Below the pieces are notes generated by a model, which made no database searches, was not told the origin of the DNA, and saw nothing but the letters and a program-made list of their open reading frames with translations. A stretch of 64,000 nt of DNA from positions 5,406,001 through 5,470,000 of the forward strand of contig NZ_CP046401.1 in the NCBI RefSeq assembly GCF_009762775.1, in the 5' to 3' direction. The position numbers were made by a program, and so were the translations under genes. The DNA is from Maribellus comscasis (GTDB lineage: Bacteria; Bacteroidota; Bacteroidia; Bacteroidales; Prolixibacteraceae). Of the stretch, positions 26,426 through 34,744 are shown piece after piece. Within the stretch, counting starts at the first letter, position 1, and every line of letters begins with the position of its first letter.

Positions 26426-27148
26426 TTAAAGATTGAATTGTGAGCTTATTATTTTTTTGTCTTTTAATATGTTGATAACGGCGTCTACAATCTGATCATC
26501 CTCCAGCGATGCATAATTAAAAATAATGTCAAAATCGTTGTTTTCAGCCTTTCTTCCAATAATTTTCTCAATAAAAGAATCCCGTTTTTGATCCATTTCA
26601 TTAATGTATTTCGCGGCTTCTGCCTGGCTTAGATCTTTGAGCTGCATTACTCTGTTGATTCGCCACTCTGTGGGCGCTTCAAGTCTTATGTTTAGTTTGT
26701 CAGGAACATTCCGAAGTATCACTCCTGCCGAGCGACCAACAATAATTTTCCGCCCCGAAGTAGCCAATTTACATATCACTCCTTTAAAAATATCAATTAG
26801 CTTTTTGTCTGAGATATCATAAATCGTTTCATTTGAAAAAGCGCGGGCAACTTCTTTCATCATTCTTACTGCTTCAGCTTTGTCATCATAACTTCCGTTA
26901 TTAATTTCAATTATCATATTTTCAACCACATCTGAAAATATTGATTTATCAACCCAGCTCCACTCTGCGTCGGTTTTTGTTTCCGACATGTAACTGTAGC
27001 CTGTTAGAATTTTTGAGAGTTTTATTGCGATACGCTGTGCCGAACAACCTGCCTGACGCGAGATTGTTACTACGGGGCCGGGAAAATCCCCTGTTTCAAG
27101 GTTAAAACAGGAAAATGTATGCAAATAGTTGTTTAAAAACCTCTCCAT
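26426..27148 (-). CDS. cytidylate kinase-like family protein
   Basis: A 240-residue P-loop protein of the PF13189 cytidylate kinase-like family. The nucleotide-binding segment is VVTISRQAGCSAQRIAIKL at about residues 26-44, a variant P-loop with Cys and Ser in place of the usual Gly pair. A central VGRSAGVILRNVPDKLNIRL segment matches the family. The C-terminal part carries paired acidic and aromatic residues (DFDIIFNYASL). The true substrate of this family is not settled; it is not the housekeeping Cmk. It is monocistronic, with its own terminator, and is divergent from the oxidoreductase gene at 27391. Confidence 0.85.
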   Translation of the reverse strand: MERFLNNYLHTFSCFNLETGDFPGPVVTISRQAGCSAQRIAIKLSKILTGYSYMSETKTDAEWSWVDKSIFSDVVENMIIEINNGSYDDKAEAVRMMKEVARAFSNETIYDISDKKLIDIFKGVICKLATSGRKIIVGRSAGVILRNVPDKLNIRLEAPTEWRINRVMQLKDLSQAEAAKYINEMDQKRDSFIEKIIGRKAENNDFDIIFNYASLEDDQIVDAVINILKDKKIISSQFNL

Positions 27149-27390
27149 TTTAAGGTGATTATTTTAGGTTAATCATTCGAAGTTACAATCAAATATTTTT
27201 TATTTGAACATTATGTGTTATACAATACCTCTTTTTTTTAATGTTATTCAACAACTTTCCCAAACTTTTTAAAAAGGATTAATTTTAAGTTTTAATGTTT
27301 TCCGGTTAAATTTATACGATTTTATTGAAAAGAAAATATGTTTTAGGCCAGAGAAAAAGACACGATCTGGTTTTTTAAAGTAATTAAACT

Positions 27391-28437
27391 ATGAATCAGC
27401 CGATAAAAGTTGCAATATCTTCGTTTGGATTATCAGGTCAGGCCTTTCACGGGCCTTCTTTAAAAGTAAATTCTGGTTTTGAAGTCGTTCAGGTTTTGGA
27501 ACGCTCAAAAGATTTATCTCAGAGTTTATTTCCCGATGCAGAAATCGTTCGCAATTTTGAGGAGATAGTTAATAACTCAGCTGTTGAGCTTGTAATTGTA
27601 AATACTCCCGACTATCTGCACTTTGAGATGGCGAAACAAGTTATAAACGCGGGCAAGCATCTTGTTGTTGAAAAGCCTGTGGCGCAAAAAAGTGCGGAAG
27701 CTGCAGAATTGGTGCAACTGGCAAAAGAAAAAGGTGTGGTGTTTTCTGTGTACCAAAACCGGCGTTTGGATGGCGATTTTTTGACTGTAAAGAAAATTCT
27801 GGAGCAGGGAAATCTGGGAAGGCTGGTGGAATTTGAATCACATTTTGACAGATACAGAACTTATATAACACCTGACACCTGGAAAGAGGAAGGTGACGAA
27901 TATATCGGTGTTTTGCATAACCTGGGTTCCCACATGGTCGATCAGGCTTATGTTTTATTTGGTAAACCATCGTCGGTAAATGCTAATTTGAAAATTGTAA
28001 GAACTGGCGGAAATGTAGCTGACTATTATGATATCAGACTGGGATACGAAAATTTTGCTGCGATTTTGAAATGTTCTTATTTGGTTATGTACCCCGGGCC
28101 ACGTTACAGTTTGTACGGTGAATACGGAACTTTTCACAAATGGGGCATCGATCCGCAGGAAGATGTGCTGCGAACAGGGACGCTGCCACAGGGACCGGAT
28201 TGGGGAAAAGAAGCAGAAAGCGAATGGGGAAAAATAATCTATGAAAGAGATGGAGTAAAGTTTCTGGGGAAAGTAGAAACCATTCAGGGGAATTATCCCT
28301 TTTATTATAAAAACCTGTATGAAGCTATCAGAAAAGGAAAGGAACTGCTTGTAAAACCGGAGGAAACTGTAGAAGTTTTGGAAATTCTGGAAGCTTGTTT
28401 GGAAAGCAACAGGAAAAAGAAAATGATAAATTTATAG
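27391..28437 (+). CDS. Gfo/Idh/MocA family oxidoreductase (YdgJ-like)
   Basis: A 348-residue cytoplasmic NAD(P)-dependent dehydrogenase. The N-terminal Rossmann segment (AISSFGLSGQAFHGP) and the conserved EKP (HLVVEKPVAQ, about 91-100) mark the family. The C-terminal domain has NRRLDGDFLTVKKIL, ESHFDRYR and KWGIDPQEDVL, closely resembling Escherichia coli YdgJ, which acts on scyllo-inositol-type polyols. The substrate here is inferred only by that resemblance. It converges on the TonB receptor gene with three bases between the stops, and no terminator lies between them. Confidence 0.93.
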   Translation: MNQPIKVAISSFGLSGQAFHGPSLKVNSGFEVVQVLERSKDLSQSLFPDAEIVRNFEEIVNNSAVELVIVNTPDYLHFEMAKQVINAGKHLVVEKPVAQKSAEAAELVQLAKEKGVVFSVYQNRRLDGDFLTVKKILEQGNLGRLVEFESHFDRYRTYITPDTWKEEGDEYIGVLHNLGSHMVDQAYVLFGKPSSVNANLKIVRTGGNVADYYDIRLGYENFAAILKCSYLVMYPGPRYSLYGEYGTFHKWGIDPQEDVLRTGTLPQGPDWGKEAESEWGKIIYERDGVKFLGKVETIQGNYPFYYKNLYEAIRKGKELLVKPEETVEVLEILEACLESNRKKKMINL

Positions 28438-28440
28438 GAA

Positions 28441-31110
28441 CTAAAACCGGAAGTTCACAAAGAAATTAAAAGTAAGAGACTGGGCTTTTATCAAATTTGT
28501 TTCGTTAACTGTACCAGATTCAAAATTGATAACACGCGTATAAATGTCAAGATAGTTTTCGGTGTTAAATGCATTTAAAATTGAAACGCCTGGTTTTATA
28601 TTTATGTTTTTGATGCTGAAATTATAGTTCATCGAAAAATCAACCCTGGAATAATTGGGTAATCGTTTGTACACACGGGTAGTATTAAAGTTCTCATCTT
28701 TACTCGAAGATTGGATGTATGGTTTTCCGCTTGTAAAAACCGTTAGTGTTGAGAAATTCCATTTTTTGTAATTGTAAATGTTGGTCCACTTTACTTCGTG
28801 GGTTTGGTCGTAATTGGAGGGAATTTCGTCTCCGTTATTTATTTCATCAAAACTACGAGTGGCTTTACTCAATGAATATGCCAGCCAGCTTGTAAAAAAA
28901 GAGCCTTCGTATTTGGCCAGAAAATCAATGCCCATTGCTTTTCCTGTTCCTGAAATAAACGAACTGAACGGAGTTGTACCAGGCGGCTGGTTTTGATTGT
29001 TTCTTTGCTCAGGGTCGGCAAAAAACAGATATTCCTGTAGCCCCTTTACCGTTTTGTAATAGCCTTCAACATCAAAATAAAAGTCGTTTTTGTCAAAACT
29101 AAATCCGGCAATAAAATGGTTGGATGAAAGAACCGGATTAACATTTCCGTCAGCCAATACCCAAAAATCGCGGTTGTATCCGTAAGTTTGTTCGGTACTT
29201 GATTTGTTAATATATTGATAGTACTTGCCGGTTGCAATTTTTAGTGTTATTCCCGATTCCGCAGAATAGCTTGCTGCCAAACGAGGCTCGAGATAAAATT
29301 TTTGGGCATTGCTGTAGTAGTTTAATCGGATGCCTGGTTTTACACTAAATTTGTTGTTTATATTGATGTTATCCTGAATAAAACCAGTGTATAAAAAAGC
29401 CGAACTTTTTAAATTATCGTAGACAAAATCTCTACTGGCATCTTTATAAAACGTAAACTGATGGTACTTTGCCGAAAATCCGTACTGAATTTTATTTCCG
29501 GAATTTAACTGATAATCGTTTCTGAGCGTTATAAAATAATCAATCAGTTCATTTTGTTCATTTATAATATCAGTTCTTTCATTGTCGATAACAACCGTTG
29601 AATCTGACGAAACAATGCTAAATGTGATATTTGTATTGTTGTTATAGTTGTTAAAATATCCTGAATGTCCAGCCTGTAAGCTGGTAAAATATTTAGAGTT
29701 CCACTGTTTGGTCCAGGTAGCTCCCAAACCATTATTTCCCCACTCGTTTGTGTCTTCTGTGTCTATGTTGCCGAGTTCGTTTGAATTGTTACTGGTACTG
29801 TTAAGATTATCTTTTGAACCGTAGGTGCTAAAGGAAATGTTTTCCTGTTCTGTTATCTGGTACGAAAGTTTTAGGTTGTAATCGCTAAAAAAGAATTTTG
29901 GTGTGATCACATTTGCATCGGGTTGTGGTAATCTGCGGGTTTGGCCCAGCTTGTCGCTGAGTAATTCATCTGCCAGCCAGGTGGAATAGATATCGGAATA
30001 AGCACGTCGGCCCGCTGCAACCAGAGTTAGTTTTTTTGAAATTGGAATTTCGGCTGTTAAGTTTCCACTAATCATGTTTACTCCTCCATAAAATTGTGGC
30101 TTGCTTTGATTTCCCGATTTCCCTACAATATCCACGATTGCCGAAACCCGCTCACCGTAACGTGAATCGAAACCTCCGCGGTAGACTTGTATATTTTTTA
30201 TTACGTTGGGATTTAACGCCGAAAAAACGCCAAAAAAATGATCGAGATTGTATAATGTAAATCCGTCAAGCAAAACCAGGTTTTGGTCGGCAGAACTACC
30301 CCGCACATTTAATTGTGATGAATTCTCAAAAGAGCTTATTCCCGGCAAAAGTTGCAAAGCCCTAAAAACATCAGTTTCTCCATAGTTGGGTAAATCGACA
30401 AATTTTGATGGATTAAAAACCACATGCCCCGCTTCGTTACTAAAATCTACCATTTCTAGCTTGTCGCCTGTAATGTTTACTGTTTCAATAGTTTGCGATT
30501 TCTTCTGAAGGCCAAATCTTAAAAGCGACTCTGTACGTGATGTATTAATCAGCGTATCAAGGTTTTGATACCCCAAATATTTTATCTGTATTAAATTTAA
30601 GGTGGAATCGGCTAAACGGACACTAAAGGTTCCTTCAACAGTTGTTGATACGGAAAGGTTTCTTTCCCAAACATAAATGGTGGCATAGGGCAAACGCTCA
30701 CCCGATTCTTTATCAAAAACAATTCCTGTTAGTGTTTTGAATTTAGGTTTTGTGACTTCCAATTGTACCGGCTGTTTTTTATAAATAAGATATGTATCGT
30801 ATTTAAATTCAAAAGTGAAACCGGTATTTTTAAGTAAAATTGTTAAAATTTCAGAAGCATCTGATTGACTAATCTTTTGTGAGATCTTTGTTTTTTCCAG
30901 TAACTCTGAATCAAAAGAGAGGCGGATACTTGTTTTTTGTGCAACTTCAGTAAGTGCTTTCGAAAGGGGAGTATTATCAAATTCAAAGCTAAAAGTTTGT
31001 GAAAAACTCAGTTTGGGGAGAAAATTAAATACAATAAATAAAATAACAACAAAAAGTGTTTTATTCAGGTTTTTCCGATAATATGTTAACTCTTTTATTG
31101 TTGATTTCAT
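28441..31110 (-). CDS. TonB-dependent receptor with STN and carboxypeptidase-regulatory domains
   Basis: An 889-residue outer membrane receptor. A signal peptide lies at about 18-38, followed by an STN domain at about 39-112 (LTEVAQKTSIRLSFDSELLE), a CarboxypepD_reg-like domain at about 123-210, a plug domain (FRALQLLPGISSFENSSQLNVRG) and a barrel. It lacks a SusD partner and is shorter than SusC proteins, so it is a FecA-like transducing receptor, possibly for a metal complex, cofactor or oligomer. ATG at 31110 lies 50 bases inside the fecR gene; no later ATG keeps the signal peptide, so the long overlap appears real. It ends the sigma-fecR-receptor operon. Confidence 0.94.
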   Translation of the reverse strand: MKSTIKELTYYRKNLNKTLFVVILFIVFNFLPKLSFSQTFSFEFDNTPLSKALTEVAQKTSIRLSFDSELLEKTKISQKISQSDASEILTILLKNTGFTFEFKYDTYLIYKKQPVQLEVTKPKFKTLTGIVFDKESGERLPYATIYVWERNLSVSTTVEGTFSVRLADSTLNLIQIKYLGYQNLDTLINTSRTESLLRFGLQKKSQTIETVNITGDKLEMVDFSNEAGHVVFNPSKFVDLPNYGETDVFRALQLLPGISSFENSSQLNVRGSSADQNLVLLDGFTLYNLDHFFGVFSALNPNVIKNIQVYRGGFDSRYGERVSAIVDIVGKSGNQSKPQFYGGVNMISGNLTAEIPISKKLTLVAAGRRAYSDIYSTWLADELLSDKLGQTRRLPQPDANVITPKFFFSDYNLKLSYQITEQENISFSTYGSKDNLNSTSNNSNELGNIDTEDTNEWGNNGLGATWTKQWNSKYFTSLQAGHSGYFNNYNNNTNITFSIVSSDSTVVIDNERTDIINEQNELIDYFITLRNDYQLNSGNKIQYGFSAKYHQFTFYKDASRDFVYDNLKSSAFLYTGFIQDNININNKFSVKPGIRLNYYSNAQKFYLEPRLAASYSAESGITLKIATGKYYQYINKSSTEQTYGYNRDFWVLADGNVNPVLSSNHFIAGFSFDKNDFYFDVEGYYKTVKGLQEYLFFADPEQRNNQNQPPGTTPFSSFISGTGKAMGIDFLAKYEGSFFTSWLAYSLSKATRSFDEINNGDEIPSNYDQTHEVKWTNIYNYKKWNFSTLTVFTSGKPYIQSSSKDENFNTTRVYKRLPNYSRVDFSMNYNFSIKNINIKPGVSILNAFNTENYLDIYTRVINFESGTVNETNLIKAQSLTFNFFVNFRF

Positions 31111-31945
31111 ATTTTAGACCCATAGGAATACAGACCACATCTAGCGCTTCCTGTAAACTCTTGTTTGAGAAAGCAACAGTAATAGAACGGTTTTTATTGC
31201 CTTCATAGTTTAGTGAAACGTTAAATTGCCTCTCCAAGGCAGCAAAAATAGAAACAAGTGGTTTATCTTCAAAATAAAAAATTCCCTCTTGCCATGAAAT
31301 TGTCTTATTTATATTATTTTTTGTGATCTTTTGTAGTCCGTTGGAAGTAAGTTCAGCCATTTCACCGGGGGTAATAATCTGTTCTTCACTCCCGGATGTT
31401 ACTTTTACTTTTCCTTCAATACAACTAACCCAGAATTCTTGTCCTCGTGAAAATATATTAAGTTGTGTGCCCAGAATTTCAATATTACCGTTTGGTGTCT
31501 TAATTAAAAAACGATTCCCTTTTTCCACATCAAAGTATGCTTCTCCTTTTAATTTAAGTTCTCGTTTTTCTGTGAAATTTTTATCAGACCAAACTATTTT
31601 GGAATCGGCATTTAACACTACGTTTGTTCCGTCAGGTAACTGAATTTGTGTTTGTTCTGCAAAGGAGGTATGCGCAGTGTTTTTAGCGAAAACAGTTGTT
31701 ACGGTGTAAATTCCCAGCAGCAATAGAACAGTAGCTGCCGCAGCCTGGAAATAACGGTTTATCCTAACTATTTTTACCGGCTTTTTTTCTTCGCTTTTAT
31801 TCAAAATAGCATTCAGAATTTCTTCTTCCGGTTTTCCTGGTGGAGTGTAAAATCCTTTAGCTATTTTCAAGATTTTCTCTTCGGAATTCATTTCTCTGAA
31901 TTCTTTGCGAGACAATATATATTTTTCGGAATCGTTCCTTCTCAT
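31061..31945 (-). CDS. FecR family anti-sigma factor
   Basis: A 294-residue FecR protein. Residues about 1-60 are the cytoplasmic sigma-binding part. The transmembrane segment is at about 66-88 (AAAATVLLLLGIYTVTTVF). The periplasmic FecR domain contains TQIQLPDGTNVVLNADSKIV, LKGEAYFDVE and IEGKVKVTSG, and the end is of DUF4974 type (DKPLVSIFAALERQFNVSL). It lies 12 bases after the sigma gene and overlaps the receptor gene by 50 bases, so the three products should be made together as a surface-signalling relay. Confidence 0.94.
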   Translation of the reverse strand: MRRNDSEKYILSRKEFREMNSEEKILKIAKGFYTPPGKPEEEILNAILNKSEEKKPVKIVRINRYFQAAAATVLLLLGIYTVTTVFAKNTAHTSFAEQTQIQLPDGTNVVLNADSKIVWSDKNFTEKRELKLKGEAYFDVEKGNRFLIKTPNGNIEILGTQLNIFSRGQEFWVSCIEGKVKVTSGSEEQIITPGEMAELTSNGLQKITKNNINKTISWQEGIFYFEDKPLVSIFAALERQFNVSLNYEGNKNRSITVAFSNKSLQEALDVVCIPMGLKYEINNKRVNILSEKPE

Positions 31946-31957
31946 GGTACTTTCCCT

Positions 31958-32458
31958 TTAAATTTTATACTCAATTGTTTTTTTCAATTCGTCAAGGGCA
32001 TTTTTCATTCTCTTTTCAATTGCTTTTACACTTAGCCCCAAGTGGTCGGCAATTTCGTTATAGGTAAATCCGTCAATCCTGTTCATTAAAAATACTATTC
32101 TGTTCTTTTCTTTTAAAGCTCCAATTGCTTTTTCCAGTTTATCATTGAATTCTTTAAATTCCAACTCAAATTCAGGCGATGCCAGATTTTCTTCCGGTTT
32201 ATACCTTTTGGCAAAGTCGAAAACAACCTGCTGGTGTTCAAATCTGTTTTTGCAAAGGTTTCCGGCAATTGTGTACAATAACGACTTAATAGTCTCTTCC
32301 CTTATATCGTCCTTTTTTTCCCATACTTTTGTAAAGGTATCCTGGGCAATATCTTCCGCCATCTCTGCGTCGCCTGTTTTAAAATAAATGTAATTCTTCA
32401 CAGGCTGGTACATTTGGTGAAACAATTCTATAAATTTGGTTCTATCTATCCCCGGCAT
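31958..32458 (-). CDS. ECF RNA polymerase sigma-70 factor
   Basis: A 166-residue ECF factor, shorter than the other two in the window because it lacks the hydrophobic tail. Region 2 reads LFHQMYQPVKNYIYFKTGD and MAEDIAQDTFTKVWEKK; region 4 reads LKEKNRIVFLMNRIDGFTYN and ADHLGLSVKAIEKRMKNAL. It is the first gene of the receptor operon and may also control the four-gene VTC cluster upstream of it, which is transcribed in the same direction, although the 118-base gap favours a separate promoter. Confidence 0.94.
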   Translation of the reverse strand: MPGIDRTKFIELFHQMYQPVKNYIYFKTGDAEMAEDIAQDTFTKVWEKKDDIREETIKSLLYTIAGNLCKNRFEHQQVVFDFAKRYKPEENLASPEFELEFKEFNDKLEKAIGALKEKNRIVFLMNRIDGFTYNEIADHLGLSVKAIEKRMKNALDELKKTIEYKI

Positions 32459-32496
32459 TGAATTAATTCTCAGAAAATTATTTTCAATCTCTTTTA

Positions 32497-32511
32497 CTGT
32501 ATTTAATACAG
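32497..32511 (-). promoter_or_regulatory. perfect 7-bp dyad upstream of the ECF sigma gene
   Basis: CTGTATT-T-AATACAG is an exact inverted repeat centred about 46 bases before the sigma start at 32458. It is a possible operator. Nothing else supports a regulator binding there. Confidence 0.25.
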
Positions 32512-32576
32512 GCAGATGTTAAATTCCCCTAAAAAAGCGAACGGTTTTATTCGAATAAGATTTAGTAAACTGTTAA

Positions 32577-33206
32577 TTAAAGAGTTAATTTATAGGTAAA
32601 TCCCAAGATTTTAACCGATTCTTTATCTGAAAAATAGTCATTTATTCTGAAATATGTGCCAATCCGGTGGTGTTTATTTATTTTGTATTCCAAGCCGGCT
32701 TCCCATCTTCCTTTGTCAAATTCGCTGTCATCCATGTCTCGGTATATTTCGTAGGCAGCATACGGTTTTAAAGCGAGTTTTTTAAGCGCATACTCCATTT
32801 TTAGCCTCACTCGCAGGTAATTTGTTTTGTTGTTATCATCGTCGCTAAAGTCGTCGGAATTTGTATATCTTAGCCGGAGTTGAGTTTCCAGCTTTTCCCA
32901 TTCATAATTTGTTTTAGCATCAAAAGCAAAGCGCCCGTACCACTGAGAGTCGCCGTTGTTTTTTAAATTGTTTCCCAAACGATATTTACCACCCAATGAA
33001 AAATAATCACTGAATTTGTACTCAAGACCCGGTTGAAACAGGTATTCATTTAGTTCAAATTTCTCCTTAAACCGAATTTCCGGAGCAAAGCTCAATTCCA
33101 GTTTTTTTGTAAGATCTTTTGATATTTCAAACTCAAACCAGGTACGTTGTGCAAAAACATTTGCGACAAATGCTACCATTAAAATGGTTATAAATACTCG
33201 TTTCAT
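32577..33206 (-). CDS. DUF2490 outer membrane beta-barrel protein
   Basis: A 209-residue protein with a cleavable signal peptide (MKRVFITILMVAFVANVFAQ) and alternating amphipathic strands (WFEFEISKDLTKKLELSFAP, YKFSDYFSLGGKYRLGN) ending in FTYKLTL, as in small outer membrane barrels. Family DUF2490 has no settled function. It is the last of four closely spaced genes with DUF4956, a VTC domain protein and a beta-helix lipoprotein, beginning 5 bases after DUF4956, so it is likely the outer membrane component of that system. Confidence 0.85.
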   Translation of the reverse strand: MKRVFITILMVAFVANVFAQRTWFEFEISKDLTKKLELSFAPEIRFKEKFELNEYLFQPGLEYKFSDYFSLGGKYRLGNNLKNNGDSQWYGRFAFDAKTNYEWEKLETQLRLRYTNSDDFSDDDNNKTNYLRVRLKMEYALKKLALKPYAAYEIYRDMDDSEFDKGRWEAGLEYKINKHHRIGTYFRINDYFSDKESVKILGFTYKLTL

Positions 33207-33211
33207 TTTTT

Positions 33212-33886
33212 CTACTCTTTTGAAATAGTTTTCTTTCCGTTTAACTCATTTACATCATGGAAAATCCTGATTTTTGCGATGTCGCGAAGGAAATTAATCT
33301 CTTGGATTTCAATTCGTTTTACTTTTATGCCGGTGCGGTTCTCAATGTCTTTCAGCAAACTCTCTTTGTTCAGTAGATGAATGTTTTCGATTTTCTCGTA
33401 GGTGATATTCAGAGCAACCTCCTGTTTTAACAGCAAGATTTTTTCCAAAATCCACATGGTAGCAATTATAGCCACATTTGTGAAAAAGAGCTCCAGGTAA
33501 CTTACCTTTTTGTTTGAGAGGGCGTTGATGACGGAAATACCAATAATTACAAAAAGGTAGGTCATTTCTTTTATTGGAATTGTATCTGTTCGGTAGCGGA
33601 TAATTCCAAAAATAGCGAACAGGCCCAGTGCAAATCCCAATTCCAGTTTTACACTTTCAAGTAAAAAACACAGTGTGAAGATGGTTGTACTTATTGCAAA
33701 GTAACTAAAATAAAAGTCTTTACGCCTGCTGTTTTTTGCGTAAATTAAAAATACTACAATAAAGGTCACAAGCAGGTTAAAACCAAAACGTAAAACCAGT
33801 TGTGAAAAATCTTCAATATTGATAAGTTTTATGTCAAGAAATTTTATGTTTGCAAGCAGATAGTGATCAAATAACTTTGTATTCAT
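33212..33886 (-). CDS. DUF4956 integral membrane protein
   Basis: A 224-residue inner membrane protein with about four transmembrane helices at roughly 30-48, 57-75, 85-120 and 125-147 (FGFNLLVTFIVVFLIYAKNS; FGIIRYRTDTIPIKEMTYLF). The conserved arginine-rich loop RYRTDTIPIKEMTYLF is the DUF4956 hallmark. A soluble alpha/beta domain of about 75 residues follows at the C-terminus. DUF4956 genes commonly sit next to VTC-domain polyphosphate polymerases, as here (54 bases after the VTC gene). It may be a channel or membrane anchor for the product of the VTC enzyme; that is inference from association. Confidence 0.88.
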   Translation of the reverse strand: MNTKLFDHYLLANIKFLDIKLINIEDFSQLVLRFGFNLLVTFIVVFLIYAKNSRRKDFYFSYFAISTTIFTLCFLLESVKLELGFALGLFAIFGIIRYRTDTIPIKEMTYLFVIIGISVINALSNKKVSYLELFFTNVAIIATMWILEKILLLKQEVALNITYEKIENIHLLNKESLLKDIENRTGIKVKRIEIQEINFLRDIAKIRIFHDVNELNGKKTISKE

Positions 33887-33940
33887 TTTGATTGTTTAAA
33901 TGTTTTCTGTATTGAAAAACAGCGTGTTATGCAGCACGTG

Positions 33941-34738
33941 TTACCCGGCTTTAAATTGTTTCTCAATTTTAAGAATATCGGGTTTAAACCGGTTACGTTT
34001 TAATCCCGTTTCGTTTAAAGCTCTTCCCATACAATATTTGCTAAAACTATTTTGGTAAATTTTGTTCTGTTTTAGTGTTTCCGCAATTTTTGACTTGAGA
34101 TTTCTGCTACCTTGTTTTAATTCAATTATTACAAGGTTATGTACATTTCGGTATTTGGTACCTATGGAATGAAACCTGATGTTGATATCAATGGTACATC
34201 GTTCGTTAAAATTCTTGTTAACCAATGTAATACGTTTAAACAAGTTGCCAAATTTTACATCCAGCTCATCAGAATTTAAAGGAGTATTTATATTTATAAA
34301 TTTTTTTTCCGATTCAGAAAATTCAGAATTAAAATCATTTATCGGCATCCTGATTTTACAGGTTTTCCCTTTGTTGCTTTTTTGTTTTATTTCCAAAAAC
34401 GAAATGCCTGACATGATATATTTTCGTCTTCGTATTTTCAGTCGGTTCGATTTTCCATTGTGGTGCATGATATAAAAATGGTTATCAGGCGTATCAAAAT
34501 AGATGGTGTTATACGATTGAATTTTTGTCCCATTGATATCCAGAACATAATAGTCGTTTTTTATTGCATCCAGTATTACCGGCAGATGCTTTCTCTCGAA
34601 CCAGTATTTTGAATCAAAGCGATTTAGAAGTTTTACATCGTTCATTTCGCTGAGTGAGATACTCTTAAATTCGTTTAATACTTCCAGTTCGCCGTTGGTG
34701 CTGTATTTCTCTTTTATTATTTCAGGATAAGCTATCAT
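33941..34738 (-). CDS. VTC-domain polyphosphate polymerase-like protein
   Basis: A 265-residue protein with the triphosphate-tunnel (VTC) fold that makes polyphosphate from nucleoside triphosphates in yeast VTC4. The tunnel residues appear in order: LLNRFDSKYWFERKHL (basic entry), YFDTPDNHFYIMHHNGKSN with RLKIRRRKY, FLEIKQKSNKGKTCKIR, RCTIDINIRF and VIIELKQGS. No membrane segment or signal peptide is present, so it acts at the cytoplasmic face. It lies 6 bases after the beta-helix lipoprotein gene and 54 before DUF4956. All expected Lys/Arg/Glu positions seem filled, so it is probably active. The polymer formed is not proven by sequence. Confidence 0.9.
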   Translation of the reverse strand: MIAYPEIIKEKYSTNGELEVLNEFKSISLSEMNDVKLLNRFDSKYWFERKHLPVILDAIKNDYYVLDINGTKIQSYNTIYFDTPDNHFYIMHHNGKSNRLKIRRRKYIMSGISFLEIKQKSNKGKTCKIRMPINDFNSEFSESEKKFININTPLNSDELDVKFGNLFKRITLVNKNFNERCTIDINIRFHSIGTKYRNVHNLVIIELKQGSRNLKSKIAETLKQNKIYQNSFSKYCMGRALNETGLKRNRFKPDILKIEKQFKAG

Positions 34739-34744
34739 GAATAT

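Noticed and set aside
27149..27390. Search for a promoter pair between the kinase-like and oxidoreductase genes
   Set aside because: AT-rich sequence only; no TAnnTTTG with a TTG at proper spacing was found in either direction.
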